Shown piece by piece: positions 8,203-15,617 of a stretch of DNA of 35,441 bases. The stretch spans positions 1 through 35,441 of the forward strand of contig ADNK01002126.1 in NCBI GenBank assembly GCA_000320545.1, written 5' to 3'. The stretch comes from Bigelowiella natans CCMP2755. Lineage: Eukaryota > Cercozoa > Chlorarachniophyceae. The position numbers and the translations under genes are program-made. Every line of letters begins with the position of its first letter. The stretch's first letter is position 1. The notes under the pieces are model-generated. The model saw only the letters and a program-made list of their open reading frames with translations. It was not told the origin of the DNA and did no database searches.

Positions 8203-9405
8203 ATGTCAATGCATGTGTTGCCGAAAAAAAAGAAACACAGATGTGCCACCAATTGCAACCGAAAAACCTTTGGTGTCCATCATCACAACAGAGATGAGAA
8301 AGAATGCCATTTGACTGCAGATGGTGAGAACATCCTGCGAAGCAAAACACTGGAAGGGCACAATTCATGTGTTCTCAAACCATCCAAGAACAGCAATGTG
8401 ATTGAAGAACATGGAAAGAAAATGAACGATTTTCATCAGTTCAAAGCAATCACAGGTTGTGACCACAAACGAAGCAACTACGATGATGCAGAGATGAGTT
8501 TGTGTGTTTGGAATCAGTTCAGACCACAGGAGGTAGAGTTTGGAAAGACCACAGAAATGGAAGAAGAATGGGCACATGAAAGTAGTCGTGGTGGGACACG
8601 ATGCAGTGTGGATGGAGAACATCAAAACAAAGACTGTGTCAAATTGGATTTGAATGAAAAATGCACATCCGTGTCATGTGGTGATCATTTCACTGTTCCT
8701 TTGGGGACACCCATGACAAGAACCACATCACAGGAACAAGTTGATGAGCATTGCAAATTCAATTGTGGTTTGCACAACATGGAAATGAGCAAAGATGATG
8801 ATGTGTTTTTTGAACACAACAAACATGACATTTGTGCTCATCTTGAGCCAAAACAAGCAAAAGAATTGGGATCAAAATTGAAGCCATTGGACACCAATCA
8901 TTCACATCGCAAAGAAAAAATGAAATCAATTGAGCTCTTTGGCAAATTCTTTCACAGATTGCCACCGCATTCAAAATCTCAAGATTTAGCAAAACCAACA
9001 ATGAACAAATTGTGGGGTGTGTTCCAAACCAAATCAAGAAGAAAGGTCAACACAAAGCAAGTGATGGAAATTGATGACCGAGAAAGCAATGAAACCCCTG
9101 CACACAAAATGGGACCTGATGGGTGCACGATGTTGTCCTTGACTGAATTTGAAGAAGAAAAGAAGTGTTTCAAATGCCATGCCTGTGGAACAGCACCATT
9201 TCTCACCTCTCATGTGAGAACCCACGTGGTTGATTTGATGAATGAACACAAAGACGATGTTGTGTGCAGTCACACCGACAGTTCAGTGATGGCAAGAAGC
9301 AAAGCAATGCATTTTGAAATTGGTGATGAACTTGGCAAATGGAAAGAGGAAGAACTTCCTGAACACTTCAAAGTGGAGAAAAGTGTGCTCACACAAATGA
9401 ATTGA
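8197..9405 (+). CDS. Unknown His/Cys-rich protein with C2H2-like finger
   Basis: 402 residues from ATG 8197 to TGA; the frame also opens upstream with a TTG at 8179. The protein is remarkably rich in His, Cys, Lys, Glu and Met and has a single tyrosine. Near residues 327-347, KCFKCHACGTAPFLTSHVRT contains C-x2-C followed by H-x3-H, a shortened C2H2-like arrangement that could bind zinc. The mid-region has a basic, possibly DNA-binding segment (KSRRKVNTKQ) and acidic stretches. It lies between the replication gene and the fibre cluster, on the same strand. No family is recognised. Part of the odd composition follows from the TpA avoidance of the block. Confidence 0.6.
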   Translation: MHMSMHVLPKKKKHRCATNCNRKTFGVHHHNRDEKECHLTADGENILRSKTLEGHNSCVLKPSKNSNVIEEHGKKMNDFHQFKAITGCDHKRSNYDDAEMSLCVWNQFRPQEVEFGKTTEMEEEWAHESSRGGTRCSVDGEHQNKDCVKLDLNEKCTSVSCGDHFTVPLGTPMTRTTSQEQVDEHCKFNCGLHNMEMSKDDDVFFEHNKHDICAHLEPKQAKELGSKLKPLDTNHSHRKEKMKSIELFGKFFHRLPPHSKSQDLAKPTMNKLWGVFQTKSRRKVNTKQVMEIDDRESNETPAHKMGPDGCTMLSLTEFEEEKKCFKCHACGTAPFLTSHVRTHVVDLMNEHKDDVVCSHTDSSVMARSKAMHFEIGDELGKWKEEELPEHFKVEKSVLTQMN

Positions 9406-9487
9406 TTGTCATCAAAAAAAATGTTGCAATTGTTGCTCAATGAACGTGATGTTTTTTCTTTTCAAACAAATCACACAGTGTGTTGTG

Positions 9488-9823
9488 ATGAACATGAGTT
9501 TTGCGAACCATTTGAATGTTGATGGGACCACCAAGGCAGCAGAGTTCAATGTCGGCAATGTTGACTTTGATTCAGATGACATTGAATGTGATGAAATCAA
9601 AGCAAATGACCAATTGACAGCACCTGAAATCTCAAGTCCACAAAATGAAGTGGGTGAGACAAAGAGCGAAATGAATGCGATGAAGAACGACATTGCATCG
9701 TTCAAAGCGGATGTGCTGGATGCGACAAATCAAACACTGCAAGCACTACAGATGGACCATGCGAACAAGAACATGACGATCGCTTGTGATTTGAAGGTCA
9801 CAGGCAACTCAGAGCAGGGATGA
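9488..9823 (+). CDS. Small fibre-like / coiled-coil protein
   Basis: 111 residues from ATG 9488 to TGA. The N-terminus (MNMSFANHLNVDGTTKAAEF) reads as short beta strands separated by turns, as in fibre shafts. The second half has helix-prone heptads (KSEMNAMKNDIASFKADV) and it ends in DLKVTGNSEQ. I choose 9488 because TTTTTTCTTTTCAAACAAAT and TGTGTTGTG lie just upstream, resembling the leader of the next gene. It begins a same-strand run of three fibre-like genes. No tyrosine. A structural role is inferred from style and neighbours. Confidence 0.6.
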   Translation: MNMSFANHLNVDGTTKAAEFNVGNVDFDSDDIECDEIKANDQLTAPEISSPQNEVGETKSEMNAMKNDIASFKADVLDATNQTLQALQMDHANKNMTIACDLKVTGNSEQG

Positions 9824-9830
9824 AATCTTT

Positions 9831-9846
9831 GAAAATGATCATTTTC
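9831..9846. promoter_or_regulatory. 16-bp perfect palindrome GAAAATGATCATTTTC before gene 9863
   Basis: The palindrome lies 8 bases after the stop of the 9488 gene and 17 bases before the 9863 ATG. TGATCATTTTC also occurs upstream of the minus-strand gene at 4385 (as TTTGATCATTTTC). It could be an operator or promoter element, or a 3'-end hairpin of the preceding gene. Confidence 0.5.
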
Positions 9847-9862
9847 CAAACTGTGTTGTGCA

Positions 9863-10468
9863 ATGTCCGCCACTGCACATTTCAGAAACACCGCATCAAT
9901 GGATGGAGCACTTGCGGGTTTGACCATCACACGGATTGACACAGAGAAGACAGCCCTGTCAAGTTCTTCAAATGTTCACATGACAACTCACAATGACAGC
10001 GAGACTGCCAATGCCACAGCAAGAGCAGGATTGCAAACACAGACAGACGATGCTGACACTGCTGCTGCAAATGCAATCACCAATTCACAGCAAGAAATTG
10101 ATGACAATGAAACTGACATTGAAGGCAAACTCGCTACTGAAACCAGTGCGAGACTTTCTCTCGCTTCAGAAGTGAGCACAAGAAACACCTTTGTGGATGG
10201 TGAGATTTCCAGATCAGATGGATTGCATGCAAACGACAGTGCCAGATCAGATGCCGTTGAAGCAGCACAAGCAACTGTCAATGCTGACATTGAAGCAAAA
10301 ATCCAGGCAAGAATTGATGCTCACAATGCGGATTCAAGCAACACTTTGCCAAGATTGAGCAAGATTGAAGAGCATTTGGAAATTGATGAAACCGACCCTT
10401 CTGATCCAGTTGTGAGAATCAAGGCAGGAGTTCAATTTGAAGTGTCAGGAAATTTCATTCAAAGTTGA
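9863..10468 (+). CDS. Fibre/shaft protein with long coiled coil
   Basis: 201 residues, ATG to TGA. Residues 35-150 form an Ala/Ser/Asp/Thr-rich heptad region (TETSARLSLASEVSTRNTF; DAVEAAQATVNADIEAKIQA) of the kind that trimerises in viral and phage fibres. It is capped by a C-terminal beta segment, DPVVRIKAGVQFEVSGNFI, as in head or collar domains. It has no membrane segment, cysteine or tyrosine. It lies between two other fibre-like genes on the same strand, so a multi-part host-attachment appendage is a reasonable inference. The start is fixed by the palindrome and TCCAAACTGTGTTGTG leader just upstream. Confidence 0.7.
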   Translation: MSATAHFRNTASMDGALAGLTITRIDTEKTALSSSSNVHMTTHNDSETANATARAGLQTQTDDADTAAANAITNSQQEIDDNETDIEGKLATETSARLSLASEVSTRNTFVDGEISRSDGLHANDSARSDAVEAAQATVNADIEAKIQARIDAHNADSSNTLPRLSKIEEHLEIDETDPSDPVVRIKAGVQFEVSGNFIQS

Positions 10469-10517
10469 ATTTGATCATGTGCATTCACATGTTTGTTCTG
10501 ACATTGACATTCAACCC

Positions 10518-10543
10518 TTTCAACACCCTTGAAGGTGTTGAAA
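10518..10543. terminator. Perfect 10-bp-stem hairpin between fibre genes
   Basis: TTTCAACACC, loop CTTGAA, then GGTGTTGAAA. It lies 49 bases after the TGA of the 9863 gene and before the large fibre gene. A related imperfect hairpin (TTCAACACC ... GGGTTGAA) lies at the end of that gene at 13,821-13,853. Likely a 3'-end signal. Confidence 0.6.
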
Positions 10544-10648
10544 TTGAAATCTGGAATGAACATGTGTTCAATGTTTTTTTTGTCCAAACTGTGTCAAGTG
10601 TGTGTGAGTGCGGCAAATTGCTTTGCACGATTGAGTGATGGTGGATTG

Positions 10649-13600
10649 ATGATGGATGTGAACAACGACGGAATGTCAGAAGCAAAAGGAATTCAGGTTC
10701 AAGACACGACCAGGGTGAAAAACATGATGGTTGAAGATGATGTCAAATCTGCTTCACTCACCTTGAACAATCAAAACTTTGCAACGAACAACAACAACAT
10801 TTCAGCAGGAATGGATGGCACAACAACCACGACGAATGACAGAATGGACTTTGGTGAAAATGTCAAATTGAATGCTGGGAAGACCATCACAGGAGATGCT
10901 GCGAATTTCACAAGTGTTGACCTGGATGGTGGCAATCTTGCGACCCAACTGACAAAGATGAGTGAAAATGCCACCAACATTGCTAACAACACGACCAAAA
11001 TCAACGAGAACTTGGTTCAAAGAATTTCCAATGACAATGACATTGCAAGTAACTCCAACAGAACAACACAAAATGCCAACAGGATTGTTAGCAACGAGAG
11101 TTCAATGAACGGACATGATGTTTCTGTTCAGTCCAACAGCACAAGAACCAACACCAACACAAGCAACATCACTTCCAACACTGACCGAATGTCTACGAAT
11201 GAAAGTGGGATGAACACCATCAAAACTGATGTAGCAACAAACACAACTAACATTGGCAACAATGCCACCAATGTGAGCAATGATGCAACCAATGTTGGTA
11301 GCAATGCAACCAATGTTGACAACACAGGCACGAAAATGGACCATTTCACTGTCAATCCTGCCAACATCAATGTCACAAACAAGGACTTTCTTGTGAATGA
11401 ATTGCCAACAGGTGCAACTGCAGGCACTACAAACATCCAGTTGGGAACAAATGGAGATGTCATCTCCAAAAAATTGCAGAGTGATGATGCAATTGATGCC
11501 AATGATCTCACAACCAAGAGCATGAATGTTGAAACTACATCGCAAAAGCAGACTGACGGAACACACAAATCGTTTGATTTGAACAACCTGACAACCACCA
11601 CTAACAACACAACGACGACGAATGCTGATGACCTTGTCAACGAAACAAACAATTCTGCCCCATTGTTTGTTGATGCCAAAAGTGTTCACATGAATGGGAA
11701 CCTCAGTTTGAATCACAACACCATGGAAAACATCAAAGGTCTTGAATTTGCAACAACTCAAAGTCCTTCCATGTCCTGCACTTTGAACGATGAAACCATG
11801 CAGATCAACAAAAACTCCTTGCCATCTGCCATCATTCCATCATCAGCAAGTGACACCAAGATGAAAGCGAAAGAGATTGAAGGAGCAGATGGTGAATTCA
11901 CCAACCTCTGCCTTGATGGAAGCACATTTGATCCTTCCACTTCATCTGCTGGAACGACAAGTGGGATTGCAAGCGATGGCATGAATGGATTGACCTTCAG
12001 CACCAAATCTGAATTTGAGAAGAAACTCACCACATTGAGCGATTGTGATCTGTCAAATGAAATGACAAATGATGCTACGAATGGTTTGGCAATCACAGGA
12101 AATGAATCAACATTTGAAAAACTGACCCTGAAAAATGTGGTTGGATTGCTAGAGAATTTGCCATGCACCGCCGAATTGAGTGATCATGTGGATTCAACCC
12201 AAAACAATGTTCCTTCCACTCCTGATGCACTGCACAACAAAAATGTTGATGTGTTTGAACGACTCATTGTGAGGCAACCTGACCCTAATGGTGCTTTTGG
12301 AACAGATGTTCATCAAAATTCAGGTGATGATTGCACAGGTAGCACCTCAACAATTTGCACAAAAAATGGAACGAGCATCACAGAAAGCGGTGAACGTTTC
12401 CAAGCGAATTTTGCCCTGCCAGTTCAAATGAGTAGGTGGATGTCATTTGATCAATTGAATGACTTCAGTAGTCAACCACAGGAAATTGCATTGATTGGTT
12501 CTGACAACAATTCAACTTGGGAACACATCCAGGATCATGCTTTTGCCACCGAAAGGACAGTTGGCGATGCATTCGTTCATTTCCCAATGACTACTAGCAT
12601 TGACGATTTCAAAAGCAAAGTTCCATCATCAACCACAAATGCAATTCAAACAACTGCAATTCAAGGAACATCAGTGAATGGTGGGGTTTGTGTTGACAAA
12701 ACCATTCAAACGACCAATTTCTGCAAACACCATCGCTGGATTGTTGAAAAGATGGAGCAATTTGATCACTGGTCCATCAACGAGTTGGAATTGTTCGGAC
12801 ACGAAAAGAAGATTGTAGATGTGGGATCAAAAACAACCGAACTCATGACACAAGTGTCTGTGCTAGAAACGAAATTGAATCCAATGACTTCATCATCTGA
12901 CCCCAATGAACATCAGTTTTCAAGTTCAATTTTTGTGAATGGTTTGAGAAGCACCACTCAACCACAAAGTGATGGCATTCATTCAGGAAAAGACATCAAC
13001 AATGCTTCTTCAACAGAAATGGTTTCCAGCACCTGCTGCATTGATTTTGTTCACCCACCAGGTTCAGATTGCACAAATCGCATTTTGTCAAATGGTGATG
13101 GTGTTCACTTTGCAGGTGATGCACATGTGAATGATGTAAAAATAGGTGGTGTTCTTACCTTGGATGATTCCATTCAAAAAAATGACACAAAGACAGAATG
13201 CGGAGATGTTGGAGACACGACAAATCATCATGGAAGTTCACATCACTTTTGCGGACCTGCAACCAATCATCTGCAAGACACACAAGTCATTGTCAACAAT
13301 GGGTCATTGAAAACAGAGAATGTGGTCTTGAAAAGAGATGACAACAACACATTTCACATCAATGCAAACAATCAACCAGCATTCGTGACCACAGGGACAC
13401 ATTCAACACAGAACGGAAGTTTAGCAGTGGAGGGAATTCTCAAAATGAAGAATGATTTTGATGAACCACCCATCAGTAGTGCTTTGAACATCCAAGCACA
13501 TCAAAATGATTGGATTAGTTTCAGTGTTGGAACAGAAGAGAAAGCAAATGCAAAGTGGGATGGAACGAATCCAAACTTTTCCGTCAAAGATGCGAAATTT

Positions 13601-13852
13601 AGAGTGAATGACATGGATGCATTGGATGAAATTTCCAAACTAAAAAACAGAGTTGGGGCATCAGAAGCGAATGCTGGATTGACCCCAGGAGAAGATGGCA
13701 ATTTGCATGCTGATGGGGTTCCACTGACCAAAAATCATGTCACCAATGTGCCCATTCTCAACCTGCCAGGTGTGAGTGATGACATGCGACCATTTTTTCA
13801 AATTTGTTGTGAATTTCAATTTCAACACCTTCAAGACTCTCAAAAGGGTTGA
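10649..13852 (+). CDS. Large fibre/adhesin-like protein with discoidin-like domain
   Basis: The frame opens at 10529 (TTG; 1,107 codons). I prefer ATG 10649 (1,067 residues), which follows a TCCAAACTGTGT leader; ATG 10556 is possible. Numbered from 10529, residues 140-270 carry Asn/Thr-rich repeats such as NIGNNATNVSNDATNVGSNA, typical of trimeric shafts. Residues about 634-757 resemble an F5/8 C (discoidin-like) module: IALIGSDNNSTWEHI, then a basic-aromatic core and INELELFGHE. Later segments alternate beta-rich repeats with NGDGVHFAGDAHV-type turns, and a coiled coil (ISKLKNRVG) lies near the end. Overall this resembles adhesins or tail fibres that bind cell-surface glycans. There is not one tyrosine. 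It ends 13 bases inside the convergent nucleotidyltransferase gene. Confidence 0.75.
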   Translation: MMDVNNDGMSEAKGIQVQDTTRVKNMMVEDDVKSASLTLNNQNFATNNNNISAGMDGTTTTTNDRMDFGENVKLNAGKTITGDAANFTSVDLDGGNLATQLTKMSENATNIANNTTKINENLVQRISNDNDIASNSNRTTQNANRIVSNESSMNGHDVSVQSNSTRTNTNTSNITSNTDRMSTNESGMNTIKTDVATNTTNIGNNATNVSNDATNVGSNATNVDNTGTKMDHFTVNPANINVTNKDFLVNELPTGATAGTTNIQLGTNGDVISKKLQSDDAIDANDLTTKSMNVETTSQKQTDGTHKSFDLNNLTTTTNNTTTTNADDLVNETNNSAPLFVDAKSVHMNGNLSLNHNTMENIKGLEFATTQSPSMSCTLNDETMQINKNSLPSAIIPSSASDTKMKAKEIEGADGEFTNLCLDGSTFDPSTSSAGTTSGIASDGMNGLTFSTKSEFEKKLTTLSDCDLSNEMTNDATNGLAITGNESTFEKLTLKNVVGLLENLPCTAELSDHVDSTQNNVPSTPDALHNKNVDVFERLIVRQPDPNGAFGTDVHQNSGDDCTGSTSTICTKNGTSITESGERFQANFALPVQMSRWMSFDQLNDFSSQPQEIALIGSDNNSTWEHIQDHAFATERTVGDAFVHFPMTTSIDDFKSKVPSSTTNAIQTTAIQGTSVNGGVCVDKTIQTTNFCKHHRWIVEKMEQFDHWSINELELFGHEKKIVDVGSKTTELMTQVSVLETKLNPMTSSSDPNEHQFSSSIFVNGLRSTTQPQSDGIHSGKDINNASSTEMVSSTCCIDFVHPPGSDCTNRILSNGDGVHFAGDAHVNDVKIGGVLTLDDSIQKNDTKTECGDVGDTTNHHGSSHHFCGPATNHLQDTQVIVNNGSLKTENVVLKRDDNNTFHINANNQPAFVTTGTHSTQNGSLAVEGILKMKNDFDEPPISSALNIQAHQNDWISFSVGTEEKANAKWDGTNPNFSVKDAKFRVNDMDALDEISKLKNRVGASEANAGLTPGEDGNLHADGVPLTKNHVTNVPILNLPGVSDDMRPFFQICCEFQFQHLQDSQKG

Positions 13853-13853
13853 A
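13821..13853. terminator. Hairpin at convergent gene ends
   Basis: TTCAACACCTT and AAAAGGGTTGAA can pair around CAAGACTCTC with a small bulge. The hairpin covers the overlapping stop codons of the fibre (13852) and the minus-strand nucleotidyltransferase (13840), so it could serve both as a bidirectional 3'-end signal. Confidence 0.5.
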
Positions 13854-15000
13854 TTTGCATTTTGATGTGCTCATGACTTTCTTCACTCATGATCTCTCCC
13901 ATGGCATCATGAACATCCTCCAGGTTTCCACTCATGTCACCTGCAGACTCACCCTTTAGCATCATTTTCAAATCATCCATGATGTCATCTTCCTCTCTCA
14001 CAAACTTGCTCAAACTTGCAAAGGATGATTCATCTGTGATGTCGTCAATGGATTTGTTCATTCCATCCTTGTTCAAATCATCAAAGTTCTCCATTGAGAA
14101 GAGCAGATTGTCCATGAGTGCTTTGACTTGACATGAATTTCCCAAATTGCCATTTGGCATCTTTGATGGAACGATCAATTTGGACTCATCACTCTTCTTC
14201 TTCTCAAAAACATGCTCGCATCGCAACAAAGAAAACCTCCTTTTCAAAACCTCAAAATGTTGACCCTCTGTTGCACATTTGTTGATGTCATTGAGCAGTG
14301 TTTGCTTCGCATCGTGGGGAACATTGTTCAGTTTCTGCCCTTTGCTGTTCCGTGAATCACAAATGACACTGAACTCTGAAAAATCATTGTCATTCACATG
14401 CTTGCAAAAATCCAACTCAAAGAGAGCAGGAGATTTCATTCCCTCCACTAATTTGCATTTGCTGTCATCCATCAAAGTCTCACAACCTTGCAATGTTTCT
14501 CTTGGGGTCCACCTGACGACATGAAACCTGAACATTTGTTTCATTTTGTTGATTTGCTCCTCATCAGGACCAGGAATGATCAGTCTTTTCAGTTTCTTGT
14601 GGTTGGGCAAATGCTTTCTCAGTCTGTGCAATCTCTCCAATGTCTCCTTTCGGTTGCAATCACATGCCTCATTGTTGTGGATGCATGTGTCATCATTTGT
14701 CACCCTCAAATGCTCCGCTACTCCGCATTTCACATCACCGATGCAGTGTTTGTCGTCGTTCAGCATCTTCTTTGTTTTCTTTTTGAACCCATCTGCTGTT
14801 CTGTTGATTGGCATTCTGACATTGCTTTCAAAGAGGTCAATGTCACTGAAATGGAACTGACTCCGTGATTGAAAACTACCCAACACCTCCACATTCTTCT
14901 CATTGAATGCGACCAGGTTCAGCATGTCCTGCATCTCCTTGCTGCAAAACCCTTTTCGCAGTGGTGGGTTGCCCAACAAAGGCATTTCATCTTTTGTCAT
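13840..15000 (-). CDS. Nucleotidyltransferase-fold viral protein
   Basis: 386 residues from the ATG at 14998-15000; the frame opens slightly upstream with GTG at 15030. Residues 41-58, GSFQSRSQFHFSDIDLFE, match the nucleotidyltransferase signature GS-x(n)-DxD, with likely metal ligands Asp53 and Asp55. Downstream, FRFHVVRWTPRETLQGCE, ELDFCKHVNDNDFSEFSVI and FEVLKRRFSL match in layout a family I recall from large DNA viruses and PLVs, in which the GS...DYD motif is followed by a conserved RW...E...G segment. Substrate is unknown; these are usually annotated only as nucleotidyltransferase-like. The C-terminal 90 residues are acidic. There is no tyrosine. It converges on the fibre gene with a 13-base overlap. 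Confidence 0.65.
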   Translation of the reverse strand: MTKDEMPLLGNPPLRKGFCSKEMQDMLNLVAFNEKNVEVLGSFQSRSQFHFSDIDLFESNVRMPINRTADGFKKKTKKMLNDDKHCIGDVKCGVAEHLRVTNDDTCIHNNEACDCNRKETLERLHRLRKHLPNHKKLKRLIIPGPDEEQINKMKQMFRFHVVRWTPRETLQGCETLMDDSKCKLVEGMKSPALFELDFCKHVNDNDFSEFSVICDSRNSKGQKLNNVPHDAKQTLLNDINKCATEGQHFEVLKRRFSLLRCEHVFEKKKSDESKLIVPSKMPNGNLGNSCQVKALMDNLLFSMENFDDLNKDGMNKSIDDITDESSFASLSKFVREEDDIMDDLKMMLKGESAGDMSGNLEDVHDAMGEIMSEESHEHIKMQIQPF

Positions 15001-15083
15001 GTTGCATTCGTTCAGAATGAAATGTTGCACAAATCATTTTTGATGTGCATGAAAGTGAAAACATCTGCAGCAATGAGGAGTAC

Positions 15084-15458
15084 ATGGCAGGTCACAAGAC
15101 CGAATCAGAGACAAAACCGCTGATGGAAAACCTCTCAAAAGTGAAATTGACAGCAAAGAGCAGGTGTTCAAAGTTTGACTTTGAAGATGCACTCAAAAAT
15201 GTGCTGGTAGAAGTGAAAGGAAGAAAAATGAGGAGCGATGAATGCGATGCCACCTGCATCAATGTTGAGAAGATGCAAAGTGTGGACACGAGCAAAACAA
15301 TTCATTTCTTCTTCAAGTTCACAGACAAAGTCAAACATGTCCAACACGACAAAGAAGTGTTTGATGCATTCAAAATGAAAACCACTTGTCTCAAACACAG
15401 AGGGTGTCATGTGAAGAATGTCTGCATCCCCACAGGGACCCTCCTGGAGGTGGGTTGA
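15084..15458 (+). CDS. Unknown small basic protein
   Basis: 124 residues from ATG 15084 to TGA; the frame is open from 15021 with a GTG at 15045. It is Lys-rich and contains a possible beta-alpha domain (FDFEDALKNVLVEVKGRKM; KTIHFFFKFTDKVKHVQHD), ending CIPTGTLLEVG. It diverges from the nucleotidyltransferase gene, sharing an 80-base spacer. No tyrosine after the ATG. Not recognised. Confidence 0.5.
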   Translation: MAGHKTESETKPLMENLSKVKLTAKSRCSKFDFEDALKNVLVEVKGRKMRSDECDATCINVEKMQSVDTSKTIHFFFKFTDKVKHVQHDKEVFDAFKMKTTCLKHRGCHVKNVCIPTGTLLEVG

Positions 15459-15617
15459 AGGTGTTGAAATCGCAAAATGTTAGGAAACGAAAACCGAAGT
15501 TCGCACTTCACTGAACAAATGTTGAAATGGAGGCGGGTTTTTCTGATGTTCGCAAAACCGCACAAGAAACTCTTGGAAATGGCGAAATCCAATTTCAATT
15601 GAGCAGAAGGGTGAATC

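Noticed and set aside
11102-11761. 219-codon antisense frame inside the large fibre gene
   Set aside because: Cys/Ile/Val-rich complement of Asn/Thr repeats; the plus strand is a continuous fibre protein with far better features.
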